23,194 bases of DNA, from positions 1 to 23,194 of the forward strand of contig JAHFDX010000003.1 in the NCBI GenBank assembly GCA_023248785.1, read 5' to 3'. Within the stretch, counting starts at the first letter, position 1, and each line of letters opens with the position of its first letter. Shown piece by piece: positions 1-7,956 of the stretch. Source of the stretch: Myxococcales bacterium (lineage in GTDB: Bacteria; Myxococcota_A; Polyangia; Polyangiales; Polyangiaceae). The position numbers and the translations under genes were made by a program. Under the pieces are notes generated by a model. It saw only the letters and a program-made list of their open reading frames with translations, did no database searches and was not told where the DNA came from.

Positions 1-1
1 T

Positions 2-475
2 GTTCGACCCACAATCACGATCGTGACCTGCGGTAAGGCGATTGGCGCTGCGGGAGCCTTCATTTGCGGGAGCCGGTTGGTGACCCAAGCCGTTTGGAAT
101 TGGGGGCGAGGGTTTATTTTTTCAACGGGTCCGTGGCTCGTGGCTCCACTGGAGTCCCGAATCCAACGCGTCCAGTATGCGGATGCCGAACGCGCGCGAC
201 TCCTTGCCTCGGCGAACGCGTTTCGACGGGCTCTTCAGGAACACGGCGTTCAACCGATGGGGTATGGTCCCATTGTCCCAATTTTTATTGGCGATCCAGT
301 GCGAGCGACGCGGGCGGCCGAAGATCTCCAGAAGCGAGGAGTGGCCGTATACGCCATGCGCCCTCCGACCGTAGCCCCCGGGACGGCGCGGCTAAGGTTC
401 AGCATCAGCGCGAGCCTTACTGACGTGACGCTGCGGGGCGTTGCAGCGGCGGTTGCCGAAGTGCTGGCCGGATGA
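2..475 (+). CDS. bioF: 8-amino-7-oxononanoate synthase, C-terminal part (5' end outside window)
   Basis: This is the C-terminal ~157 residues of a PLP-dependent enzyme that condenses pimeloyl-ACP (or -CoA) with L-alanine to 8-amino-7-oxononanoate, the first dedicated ring-forming step of biotin synthesis in the cytoplasm. The reading frame is open from base 2. The PLP-lysine context TCGKAIGAAGAF lies at the very start, where E. coli BioF has TFGKGFGVSGA. Near the end is the BioF-typical string MRPPTVAPGTARLRFSIS, which distinguishes it from related oxoamine synthases such as Kbl and GlyA-like enzymes. The family is about 380-390 residues, so more than half lies upstream of the window. The stop overlaps the bioD start by 4 bp (ATGA), so the two genes are translationally coupled. 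The BioF call is strong from motif plus neighbour. Confidence 0.93.
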   Translation, partial: VRPTITIVTCGKAIGAAGAFICGSRLVTQAVWNWGRGFIFSTGPWLVAPLESRIQRVQYADAERARLLASANAFRRALQEHGVQPMGYGPIVPIFIGDPVRATRAAEDLQKRGVAVYAMRPPTVAPGTARLRFSISASLTDVTLRGVAAAVAEVLAG

Positions 476-1152
476 GACTCGTGGTTGTTTCGGGCACTGG
501 TACGGGTATCGGTAAAACGTTCATCACTTCAGCGCTTGTCCGATTACTGGGAGAACGCGTCCGTTGTGTCGGGTGGAAACCCATTGAAACGGGGGTCGAC
601 GAGCCACCTGGTGACGACTTCCGACGGCTCCATGAGGCGTCTGGGTTTCACGTGAAACAATCAAAATTCCCCGCGCTCTATGCCCTTCGTATGGCCGCCG
701 CACCAAGTTTGGCGGCGCGGAGGGAAGGACGCGCCGTGGACTTTCAACGGATTCGGGATTGTCTTAATTTGGCGTGCTCGGGGCGTGGCGTTGTGTGTCT
801 CGAAACAGCCGGAGGGCTGTATTCGCCCCTGACGGACCACGCCGTTAACGCGGACTTGGTCCGGCATCTTGCGCCTGATGTGCATGTGTTGGTTGCGCCA
901 AATCGCCTGGGTGTCCTGCACGACGTCTTGTCGACGGTTCGCGCGGCCTCGGCGGACGGGACGCGAATAGATGGGGTCATCCTAAATCAAGTGGACCGCG
1001 AGAGCCCGTCGTTGGAGCACGCTTCAGAGCTACAGAGGCACCTCGTCATCCCGGTTTGGGGACCCATACCGAATCTGGGCTCGCCGCCCGACGAACTGTC
1101 AGCGTTTGGTCCTATCCTCGGCTTTCTGCTACCCGCCCTCGAACCAGCGTGA
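472..1152 (+). CDS. bioD: ATP-dependent dethiobiotin synthetase
   Basis: The 226-residue product is the normal length for BioD, which uses ATP and CO2 to close the ureido ring of 7,8-diaminononanoate, giving dethiobiotin, the penultimate step of biotin synthesis. The N-terminus carries the P-loop GTGTGIGKT (residues 9-17), followed by the substrate-binding GWKPIETGV, typical of BioD. The segment CLETAGGLYSPL corresponds to the conserved EgaGG(l/i)xxPl motif, and LNQVD to the nucleotide base-binding strand. The start at 472 gives the ATGA overlap with bioF. The last 41 bp overlap the 3' end of the ABC ATPase gene on the opposite strand. bioA and bioB are not in the window. Confidence 0.95.
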   Translation: MRLVVVSGTGTGIGKTFITSALVRLLGERVRCVGWKPIETGVDEPPGDDFRRLHEASGFHVKQSKFPALYALRMAAAPSLAARREGRAVDFQRIRDCLNLACSGRGVVCLETAGGLYSPLTDHAVNADLVRHLAPDVHVLVAPNRLGVLHDVLSTVRAASADGTRIDGVILNQVDRESPSLEHASELQRHLVIPVWGPIPNLGSPPDELSAFGPILGFLLPALEPA

Positions 1153-1777
1153 CCGTTCGCGTTGCGACCGGGCGGACCCATTCCCGGTCATGCGTTGCCA
1201 ATACGACTGCTGTGCCCACCTCTGCCGCTTCGGCCAGGACGGTGGCGAGAACCGCAGCCGCTCCGCTGTCCAATCCGGTCGTAGGCTCGTCGAGAACCAG
1301 CAGTTTGGGCGACGTAAGGAGCGCACGCGCAATCGATACGCGTTGGCGTTGACCGCGCGATAGCGTGCGTGCCGGGCGACTTGCCAATGATTCAAGTCCC
1401 AAGCGTGCTAGCCAGCGATGGGCTCGACCCGCATCGAGCCCGTACAGCTGCGCCGTGCAGTGGAGGTTTTCCTCCACCGTGAGATCGAGCGTCAGCAGGC
1501 TTTCGTGGGCAACGACCCCAACGGATCGACGAATGGTGCGTATGTCGACTCCAAGAGCCGGAAAAATGGCCGATCCCGAGGTAGGAGTCATTCGTGTGCT
1601 AATCACACGAAGTAGCGTGCTCTTCCCACTTCCATTATCGCCCAGGAGCGCAACGACCGAGCCCGCGGACAGTTGTAAATCGACATCCGCAAGGGCGCGA
1701 AGCGTCCCATACCGCTTGGAAACGCGGCTCAGAACAGCGATAGGTCCATTTGACGCGGTCACGAGGTCGAAGCTCAT
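1112..1777 (-). CDS. ABC transporter ATP-binding protein, CcmA-like, without a permease gene nearby
   Basis: This is a 221-residue stand-alone nucleotide-binding subunit of an ABC transporter. Visible motifs are Walker A GDNGSGKST (46-54), signature LSRGQRQR (139-146), Walker B LLVLDEP (159-165) and the switch histidine in LATHD (H196). The short length, lack of a C-terminal extension and the sequence around the signature resemble the heme exporter ATPase CcmA, but I cannot separate this from other short ABC-2 type ATPases. A permease such as CcmB would be expected next to it. Here the gene stands alone, divergent from the moxR-like gene (70 bp) and convergent with bioD, which it overlaps by 41 bp. 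Its partner must be elsewhere if it is a transporter. Confidence 0.85.
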   Translation of the reverse strand: MSFDLVTASNGPIAVLSRVSKRYGTLRALADVDLQLSAGSVVALLGDNGSGKSTLLRVISTRMTPTSGSAIFPALGVDIRTIRRSVGVVAHESLLTLDLTVEENLHCTAQLYGLDAGRAHRWLARLGLESLASRPARTLSRGQRQRVSIARALLTSPKLLVLDEPTTGLDSGAAAVLATVLAEAAEVGTAVVLATHDREWVRPVATRTVTLVRGRVAESRG

Positions 1778-1847
1778 GGCTGCAGCCCGATCCCTTCCTC
1801 GCTTTCCCAGCGCGACGTGCCCACAGGGCGATGATACGCTGAACCCT

Positions 1848-2810
1848 ATGACGGCGGTCGCCGCGATTCAGACGCCGAATCTCGCCCAGATCTGTGAGCT
1901 GCGTGAGACCGTGTCCTCTGCACTCGAAGGTAAGGAAGAGGCAGTCGAGTTGGCGCTCACCGCGATGCTTGCGCGCGGGCACTTGCTCATTGAGGACGTT
2001 CCCGGAGTTGGCAAGACGACACTCGCCCGTGCGCTTGCTGCGGCGGTAGGCGGCGAGCTTCGTCGTGTGCAATTTACAAGCGACATGTTGCCGAGCGACA
2101 TCATTGGCGTGTCAGTTTACGACCAACGTCGAGCGGAATTCGTCTTCAAACCCGGTCCCATCCTCGCGAACGTCATGCTCGCCGATGAAATCAACCGGGC
2201 GAGCCCTCGCACGCAGTCGGCGCTTCTTGAGGCCATGAACGAAGGCCAAGTGTCGATCGATGGGCAAACGATTCCCCTGCCCGATCCGTTCTTTGTCATT
2301 GCAACCCAAAACCCAACTGATTTTGCGGGAACGTTTCCACTCCCGGAATCACAACTAGATCGGTTCCTTTTGCGTCTACGGATCGGATACCCGCCGGCTC
2401 AAGTGGAAACGAGGTTGCTGCTCGACGGTTCGTCGCGCACGCGCAAGGTTGACCAGAAGGTTCTCTCACCGGAGCAGCTGGTCGCGCTCCAGTGCGATGT
2501 TGCACGCGTGACCGTCGACCCGACGATTGCCGGCTACGTGCACGCCGTTGTGCACGCGACGCGAACCTCATCGCTTCTTTCTCTTGGTGTTTCGACGCGT
2601 GGAGCGCTGTCTCTCGTTGCCGCCGCCAAAGCGCGCGCACACCTGCGTGGCCGCTCGTATTGCATCGCCGACGATGTGCAAGATCTCGCGGTTCATGTGC
2701 TTGCTCATCGGGTGCGTCTTGCATCGCAGGCCGAAGGTTTCTGGGCAACGCGTGACGAGCACGAGGCTGCCATCCGCGAAATCGTGGGGAAGATCCCGGT
2801 TCCGATCTAG
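1848..2810 (+). CDS. MoxR-family AAA+ ATPase
   Basis: This 320-residue AAA+ ATPase belongs to the MoxR family, thought to act as chaperone-like ATPases in maturation of metalloenzymes and envelope complexes. Visible motifs are Walker A in EDVPGVGKTT (49-58), Walker B VMLADEINRAS (109-119, with D113 and E114), and the highly typical stretch ATQNPTDFAGTFPLPESQLD (152-171) with sensor 1 and the arginine-bearing RFLL that follows. The start at ATG 1848 gives the usual MoxR length. The frame is open further upstream, but that part lies antisense to the ABC gene and does not look like protein. It is the first gene of a run with a DUF58 protein (27 bp gap) and a transglutaminase, a recurring bacterial gene set. 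Confidence 0.93.
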   Translation: MTAVAAIQTPNLAQICELRETVSSALEGKEEAVELALTAMLARGHLLIEDVPGVGKTTLARALAAAVGGELRRVQFTSDMLPSDIIGVSVYDQRRAEFVFKPGPILANVMLADEINRASPRTQSALLEAMNEGQVSIDGQTIPLPDPFFVIATQNPTDFAGTFPLPESQLDRFLLRLRIGYPPAQVETRLLLDGSSRTRKVDQKVLSPEQLVALQCDVARVTVDPTIAGYVHAVVHATRTSSLLSLGVSTRGALSLVAAAKARAHLRGRSYCIADDVQDLAVHVLAHRVRLASQAEGFWATRDEHEAAIREIVGKIPVPI

Positions 2811-2837
2811 TCCAATGCGTGACCCCGCGAGCAGCCT

Positions 2838-3845
2838 ATGAGCGGCGACGCAACGCCATCTACGTGGCACCAACGCCTTGTGCGATGGTTGAAGCCGCCG
2901 CGTCGGCTCAAGTTCACGCGCGAGGGAAAATTCCTGGTGGGGACCACGCTTGGCGTAGGTTTTGCGGCCATCAACACCGGAAACAATCTCTTGTACCTCA
3001 TGCTGGGCTTGCTCTTGTCGCTCATTGTGTTGAGCGGTGTCCTTAGCGAGCAAGCCATCCGTGGACTTGTCGTGCGCAGGCGTCTACCTATGCGCGCGCA
3101 GGTGGGCAAACCGCACCTCGTTGAGATTGAAATATTCAATACGAAGTTACGAATGCCTTCGTACGCCATCGAAGTCGAAGACTTGCGACAAGGGCAGCCC
3201 GCGGACAAGCGGTGCTTTTTTCTCAAGATCAGCCCTCGATCTTCGCAGGTCGCGGCGTATCGACGAACGCCCGCGCGCCGTGGGCGCGATCGTCACGTTG
3301 GCTTTCGCATTGCCACGCGTTTTCCGTTTGGGCTTTTTGAAAAATCGCGAGAGGTTCTGGCTGAGGATGAGCTCGTCATTTATCCAGCGACCGATCCCAT
3401 TGCGCTTCCAACATTGTCTGGAACGCATTGGTATTCATCCGATGCGGCGATCCGTGCGGGATTTGGCGAAGACGTGATCGGCATCAAGCCGCACCGCATC
3501 GGCGAAGACATGCGCGACGTTCTTTGGCGAAAATCGGCCGCCGCAGGACAGTTGGTGATTCGTGAGCGCGGAGTGTCCGGGCGCCCAGACGTGCAACTCG
3601 TACTTGATGTGCGTGCACCTGCCGTCGCTTCTGTCGAGTGGCGCGATGCGTTCGAAGCGCGCGTGCGGGAGGTGGCGTCACGCGCCGTTGCGCATCTTCG
3701 TCGTGGCGATCGAATCGTGTTGCAAACGACCGCGGCAACCCGATTTCGCGCCGAGCGCGCGACGGGCATCGACCCTGTCCTTCGATTTCTCGCGTTGGTC
3801 GAGCCAGCACCTGACGACCCGACTGAACCACGTCGGAGTGAGTGA
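2838..3845 (+). CDS. DUF58 domain membrane protein
   Basis: The 335-residue product has two closely spaced hydrophobic segments (about 32-70) near the N-terminus, and then a soluble part. The DUF58 signature lies around residues 214-234 (IKPHRIGEDMRDVLWRKSAA followed by LVIRER), matching the family pattern YxxGDxxRxIhWkxsA except that the usual Tyr is His here. DUF58 proteins have a von Willebrand A-like fold and almost always sit beside MoxR ATPases. The role is thought to be in an envelope-linked chaperone or assembly complex and is not firmly known. The start ATG 2838 follows the moxR-like stop by 27 bp. The TGA stop shares one base with the next ATG, so translation is probably coupled to the transglutaminase gene. 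Confidence 0.9.
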   Translation: MSGDATPSTWHQRLVRWLKPPRRLKFTREGKFLVGTTLGVGFAAINTGNNLLYLMLGLLLSLIVLSGVLSEQAIRGLVVRRRLPMRAQVGKPHLVEIEIFNTKLRMPSYAIEVEDLRQGQPADKRCFFLKISPRSSQVAAYRRTPARRGRDRHVGFRIATRFPFGLFEKSREVLAEDELVIYPATDPIALPTLSGTHWYSSDAAIRAGFGEDVIGIKPHRIGEDMRDVLWRKSAAAGQLVIRERGVSGRPDVQLVLDVRAPAVASVEWRDAFEARVREVASRAVAHLRRGDRIVLQTTAATRFRAERATGIDPVLRFLALVEPAPDDPTEPRRSE

Positions 3846-6064
3846 TGCGATTCGGACTCATTCACCGCATCTTCACCAACGTTCTCGCGGCCCTCGGCAT
3901 ATTCGCGCTTGTGAGCACGGCATCGCTCCCCGTGCCAACCAACATCACGATGTGCGTTGCCATTGCGCTCGCGATGATTGCGCCGGAATCCTGGCAAGCG
4001 CGTCCAACGATTCGCTTTCTTTCAAGCCTGGCCCCCATCGTGCTTTTCGCGATTGAGGTTGTTCGGCTGCTGATGGGTGTTTCGCCCATCGATGTGGCCA
4101 TCGAATTCGCTGGATTTTTGCAGGTCGTTCGTGTTCTCACACGGCGAGGAGCGGCCCACGATCAGCAGATTATTGTTCTTGCTCTGTTACATTTCATCGC
4201 AGGTACGGTGCTCGGGGGAAGTCTTTCGTACGGGGTTTGTTTCATAGGCTTTGTGCTCATCACGCCGGGCGCGCTCGTTCTGAGCCACTTGCGACGCGAA
4301 GTGGAAGGCAACTATCGGCAAGGTGCCCGAGACCGAACAGGCCTTCCGGTGGACGTGCCGCGTATCTTGCGCAGCCGTCGCGTTGTGGGCAGTGGATTCT
4401 TGGGCGCGACCGTTCTGCTTGCGCTTCCCATGCTCGCGTTTACCGGCGCGCTCTTTGTGTTGTTTCCGCGGGTGGGACTGTCGTTCATGTTGTTCAACGC
4501 CAATCGGGGTTCGCGAATGATTGGCTTTTCCGATCACGTGGATCTCGGACAAGTGGGAACGCTCCGCAGCGATCCTGCGGTGGCGCTTCGCTTTCACCTA
4601 AGCCGCCTGCCGTCACCGCCGCCTCTCGTATTCGCAAAACGGCTCCGGGGAACCGCGTTCGATACGTACGACGGCAAAGCATGGTCGCGGTCGACCTCGG
4701 TACGCGCACCTCTTGCGAAGAACTTGAACTGTGTTCGAACCGAGTACGTGCAAGCCGATGCCGACTCGGCCATTCAGTTTGACGTGGAACCGCTCGATCC
4801 ACCGGTTCTCTTCTTGCCGGAAGGTCACGCCGAGATTTGTTTTCCGGCGCAACCAAGTGTGTCCCGGAGCGATTGGCAACTGACGCGCGTCGAGCTTACC
4901 CGAGGCTCAGAAGACGACTACCGCTACGCGAATAGTGACGGTCATGGCATTCAATACAGAGTATTGCACGCGGAGAAGCCTCACCAGATTCGCACAACCA
5001 TTGCGGGATCCGAGATAGTAAGGCACCTAACATTGCCGTCCAACGTGTCGCCGCGGATCCGTGAGCTTGCTCTTTCGTGGACACAAAATGCATCTACGCC
5101 AAGGTCCAAAGCGCGCCTCATCGAAGAGCGACTGAAGCGCGATTATACGTATGACACAAGTACGCCGTCTGGTGCCTTCCCTGACCCGCTGGCGCATTTT
5201 CTCTTTGAGTCCCGTCGCGGTCACTGTGAATATTTTTCGACGGCCATGGCCGTCATGCTTCGGATGCTCGATGTTCCGGTTCCATCGCGCAACGTGACGG
5301 GTTTTGTTGGCGGCACATACAATCGGTTCGGAGGTTTCTACGCGGTTCGGGAGGGCGATGCGCACTCGTGGGTCGAGGGCTATTTTGAAGATGAGCAGGG
5401 TGTTGGCTGGACCACGTTCGACCCGACACCCGTCTCTGGCGCGCAGCCCTTAGCGTCACCGACGGGCGTGCAGGGCTACATGAGAGATCTCGTCGACGCG
5501 ATGGCCATGCGATGGAATCGCTACGTCGTCAGCTACAGCCAAGAGACGCAAGCCTCCGTGTACCGTGAGATTTTGCTCGCGTTCGACCGCCGCCGATCGA
5601 ACGCGACAACGTCGCAAGGATGGCGCACGTTTCAACGGGGCGCGGTTGTTTTGCTTGTCGCTCTGGGCCTTGTGTTCTTGTATTTACGCCAAAGACGTCG
5701 CCAAACAGGTCCTGACGGCCCCCTCCCGCCCGTGCGAAAAGCTGCAGCTACCGCGGCCTCGCTCTATCGCCAGCTCGAGGGCGCGCTCCTTGAACACGGC
5801 ATCACACGGCCGCTTTCGGTGACTCCAAATCAACTTGCCAAAGCACTGGGAGAGGAAAGCCATCCCCTCGCGGACGAAGTGAATGCGGTCACCCACACGT
5901 ATGAACGGGCGCGGTTTTCGGTGGCCGGAGTATCCGACGACGAACTTCGCGACGCGAAACGGCGAATTTCGCTGATTCGAAAACGAAGTGCGAACGATGT
6001 CCGGTTATCCGAAAGCGCGAAAAAACAAGAGGCCGAAGAACAAGAGGGCAACGCCGGAAAATAG
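3845..6064 (+). CDS. TgpA-like membrane transglutaminase (DUF3488 / transglutaminase core / DUF4129)
   Basis: This 739-residue integral membrane protein has several N-terminal hydrophobic helices (within about residues 1-210, DUF3488-like), an extracytoplasmic domain, a transglutaminase-like core, one further membrane helix (about 599-615, followed by RQRRRQ) and a C-terminal DUF4129-like tail. The papain-like triad is visible: C461 in RRGHCEYFSTAM, H507 in GDAHSWVEGYF and D526 in TTFDPTP. It resembles Pseudomonas TgpA, an essential inner-membrane protein of that gene neighbourhood; the substrate is unknown. An ATG at 3845 (TGATG with the DUF58 stop) is preferred to the GTG one codon earlier. 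The last 60 bp, which encode a Lys/Glu-rich tail, overlap the 3' end of the convergent coiled-coil gene. Confidence 0.92.
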   Translation: MRFGLIHRIFTNVLAALGIFALVSTASLPVPTNITMCVAIALAMIAPESWQARPTIRFLSSLAPIVLFAIEVVRLLMGVSPIDVAIEFAGFLQVVRVLTRRGAAHDQQIIVLALLHFIAGTVLGGSLSYGVCFIGFVLITPGALVLSHLRREVEGNYRQGARDRTGLPVDVPRILRSRRVVGSGFLGATVLLALPMLAFTGALFVLFPRVGLSFMLFNANRGSRMIGFSDHVDLGQVGTLRSDPAVALRFHLSRLPSPPPLVFAKRLRGTAFDTYDGKAWSRSTSVRAPLAKNLNCVRTEYVQADADSAIQFDVEPLDPPVLFLPEGHAEICFPAQPSVSRSDWQLTRVELTRGSEDDYRYANSDGHGIQYRVLHAEKPHQIRTTIAGSEIVRHLTLPSNVSPRIRELALSWTQNASTPRSKARLIEERLKRDYTYDTSTPSGAFPDPLAHFLFESRRGHCEYFSTAMAVMLRMLDVPVPSRNVTGFVGGTYNRFGGFYAVREGDAHSWVEGYFEDEQGVGWTTFDPTPVSGAQPLASPTGVQGYMRDLVDAMAMRWNRYVVSYSQETQASVYREILLAFDRRRSNATTSQGWRTFQRGAVVLLVALGLVFLYLRQRRRQTGPDGPLPPVRKAAATAASLYRQLEGALLEHGITRPLSVTPNQLAKALGEESHPLADEVNAVTHTYERARFSVAGVSDDELRDAKRRISLIRKRSANDVRLSESAKKQEAEEQEGNAGK

Positions 6065-7186
6065 TATAGAAGCTGTTACGATTCCCCGCCGATACCCATC
6101 GTGGTCGTAGCTGTCTCTTGCCGCGATACACAGTTTGAGACTGCGGTTTTCCTTGTCGAGTTGTTCATTGAGCGTCCGAACGCGCCCGGCTGTCTCGTCA
6201 GCTTCCGGCGATGGTTCGCACCGGTGGGCGAGTGCCTTTTCGCCCAAGGACGCAAGAAGATCGCGAACACTTTTCTTCGCGCCGGCAAGAGCGTGGGTGG
6301 TGGCTCCGAGCGAGCGTTGGAATTGTTCGTCCAGCGCTTGTCGCGCGCAAACGTGTCGGTCGCGTTCAGTCCCCAGCATCCGCTGGCGTCCCCGAAGCGC
6401 TTGAAGTTCCCGATCGGCATGATGCACCGCACCGAAGCACGCGTTGATTTCTGCGGTTGCATCTTCAAATGAAATACTGGGCGGCGGAGCGGAGCCTCGC
6501 GACTGTTCGTGATTTCTCTGCTCGATCTGTATGCGTTGCACACGTGCCTCCGCGCGACGTAGGGCGCGGCGAGCGAGCTCGAGGCGCTCTTCGTGGCTTT
6601 CTGCCTCTGCGCGAAGCGCGTCGAGTTGCCGTTCGACGTCTACAACGCGATCGTCATGCTGCCTCACTACACCCGCATGGGCGTCGCGCGCGCGTGCAAA
6701 GGTCGCGTCATTTTGTGCCCAGGCTTGCTCTGCTGAAAAGAGCGCATCAAGCGTGGGCTTGAACGACGGCACCGTCAAAAGCGCGCGTCTTATTCGGGAG
6801 GCGTAGCCTGCCAATATCTCGGTGTGGCTCTCCGCCAAGCGCGCACACTCGACTCGCCAAGCGCGCACCATCCGTTCGAGTTCGTCTTTGCGATGATACA
6901 CCCGGTAGGCGTACGCCATTGCCAGGAAAATATTTGTTGGAGCTACGCCGTACTGCGCAAGAACCGCGACCTCGTTGGACGCGAACGGGCCCTCCAATAC
7001 CTCGGGAGGTAGCGGCGGAGCTTCGACGCATTCGCGTGAAAGGCTCGCAGGCGGGTGCACATCAAGATCGAGTTCGATCGGTGGAAGATCCGACAGAGAC
7101 ACGTGACGAGAGCCGCTCGATGCTGGCTTGATGCCTTCGAGATCCGGCAGTGATGGAACCGAGCGTCGCTGCACATGGTCCGACAT
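6005..7186 (-). CDS. Unrecognised coiled-coil protein with a C-terminal membrane anchor
   Basis: I do not recognise this 393-residue protein. It starts with a polar, Pro-rich, probably disordered segment (about 1-75). A short hydrophobic patch follows (YGVAPTNIFLAMAYAYRVY), and then a long Glu/Arg/Ala/Gln-rich stretch (about 105-360) with the look of coiled coil. It ends in one strongly hydrophobic helix (IVTASILFSGVALLFFGLLF) with only a few residues after it. No N-terminal signal is seen, so a tail-anchored inner-membrane protein with a cytoplasmic body is the simplest reading. The start ATG 7186 is preferred to the GTG one codon upstream. It is divergent from the ParA-type gene (86 bp) and convergent with the transglutaminase gene, which it overlaps by 60 bp. 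A functional link to the ParA pair is an inference from position only. Confidence 0.8.
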   Translation of the reverse strand: MSDHVQRRSVPSLPDLEGIKPASSGSRHVSLSDLPPIELDLDVHPPASLSRECVEAPPLPPEVLEGPFASNEVAVLAQYGVAPTNIFLAMAYAYRVYHRKDELERMVRAWRVECARLAESHTEILAGYASRIRRALLTVPSFKPTLDALFSAEQAWAQNDATFARARDAHAGVVRQHDDRVVDVERQLDALRAEAESHEERLELARRALRRAEARVQRIQIEQRNHEQSRGSAPPPSISFEDATAEINACFGAVHHADRELQALRGRQRMLGTERDRHVCARQALDEQFQRSLGATTHALAGAKKSVRDLLASLGEKALAHRCEPSPEADETAGRVRTLNEQLDKENRSLKLCIAARDSYDHDGYRRGIVTASILFSGVALLFFGLLFFRAFG

Positions 7187-7227
7187 CACCGTTGAGCGTA
7201 TCCGTTTTGGTCCTGAAAGACGCCCGT

Positions 7228-7243
7228 TGTCGAAAATTGGACA
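7228..7243. promoter_or_regulatory. Imperfect palindrome, candidate operator between the coiled-coil gene and the parA-like gene
   Basis: The 16-base element reads TGTC-N-AA-NN-TT-N-GACA, with 12 of 16 positions symmetric. It lies 29 bases before the parA-like ATG (7273) and 41 bases from the coiled-coil start, in the only intergenic stretch shared by the two divergent genes. Ribbon-helix-helix partners of ParA ATPases often repress their own operon through such sites or use them as centromeres. That link is inference: only one copy is seen and no promoter boxes are clear around it. Confidence 0.3.
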
Positions 7244-7272
7244 CGATGCGTTGTGTCTGTCTAACTGCGCGC

Positions 7273-7956
7273 ATGATCATCGCGCTCACGGGTCAGAAGG
7301 GCGGTGTCGGCAAGAGTACGACCGCGATTTGCTTGGCGGCGCACGCGGCGGAGACGGGGCAACGCGTCCTTCTTGTCGACGCGGATCCTCAAGGAACCGC
7401 GGGCACGTGGGGCGATGTGGCCAATGAAGCGGGACGGCTCAATGTGACCGTGATCGCGATGGGCGCGACCATGCACCGCCCGGGACAGCTCAACGCCATT
7501 GCCGCGAATTACGACGTCACGATCATCGATTGTCCGCCTCGCCACGGTGACGTGCAGCGATCCGCTCTCATGATTTCGGACATCGCCGTTCTGCCGTGCG
7601 GGCCAAGCGCGACGGACGCGTGGGCGCTGTCTGGAACACTCGATGTCATCCGCGAAGCCCAAACCATGCGCGACGAACTTCGTGCGTGCATTCTTGTCAC
7701 GCGCAAGCAAGGACGAACGGCCCTCGGAAAGAGCGCGCGCGAAGTACTTCGCGAGTCGGGCCTTGCCGTGCTCGAGGCCGAACTTGGTTACCGTGTGGCC
7801 TACCAAGAAGCGTTGGCGGCTGGCCTTGGCGTTACAACGTTTGCTCCGCGCGATCGAGCCGCGGCCGAAATGCGCGCACTCTATGACGAACTTGAGAGGT
7901 ACTACCATGGCAAAGAAACCAGTGGGTGTTACATTACGCAAGCCGCCGCCGGCTAA
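7273..7956 (+). CDS. ParA-family ATPase (short, ParF/PpfA-like)
   Basis: This 227-residue ATPase is of the ParA/MinD superfamily, which move or space cargo such as plasmids, chromosomes or protein clusters by binding DNA cooperatively in the ATP state. It has the deviant Walker A GQKGGVGKSTTA (7-18, with both signature lysines K9 and K14), Walker A' LLVDADPQG (33-41) and Walker B TIIDCPPRHGD (83-93). It lacks the N-terminal DNA-binding domain of long plasmid ParAs. The start ATG 7273 begins directly with the conserved MIIALTGQKGG; an upstream ATG at 7246 would add nine Cys/Arg-rich residues and is less likely. The last 50 bp overlap the ribbon-helix-helix gene. No parB of the classical type is present, so this is probably not the main chromosome partition locus. 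Confidence 0.9.
   Translation: MIIALTGQKGGVGKSTTAICLAAHAAETGQRVLLVDADPQGTAGTWGDVANEAGRLNVTVIAMGATMHRPGQLNAIAANYDVTIIDCPPRHGDVQRSALMISDIAVLPCGPSATDAWALSGTLDVIREAQTMRDELRACILVTRKQGRTALGKSAREVLRESGLAVLEAELGYRVAYQEALAAGLGVTTFAPRDRAAAEMRALYDELERYYHGKETSGCYITQAAAG

Noticed and set aside
1778..1787. GGCTGCAGCC perfect palindrome before the ABC ATPase start
   Set aside because: Short and GC-rich, likely by chance; nothing else supports an operator.
1365..1847. Upstream extension of the MoxR-like frame by about 160 codons
   Set aside because: It is antisense to the ABC ATPase gene, Ser/Arg-rich and unlike MoxR; the family start fits ATG 1848.
3380..3997. 205-codon frame antisense to the DUF58 gene
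   Set aside because: Arg/Ser/Ala-rich shadow with no recognisable features.
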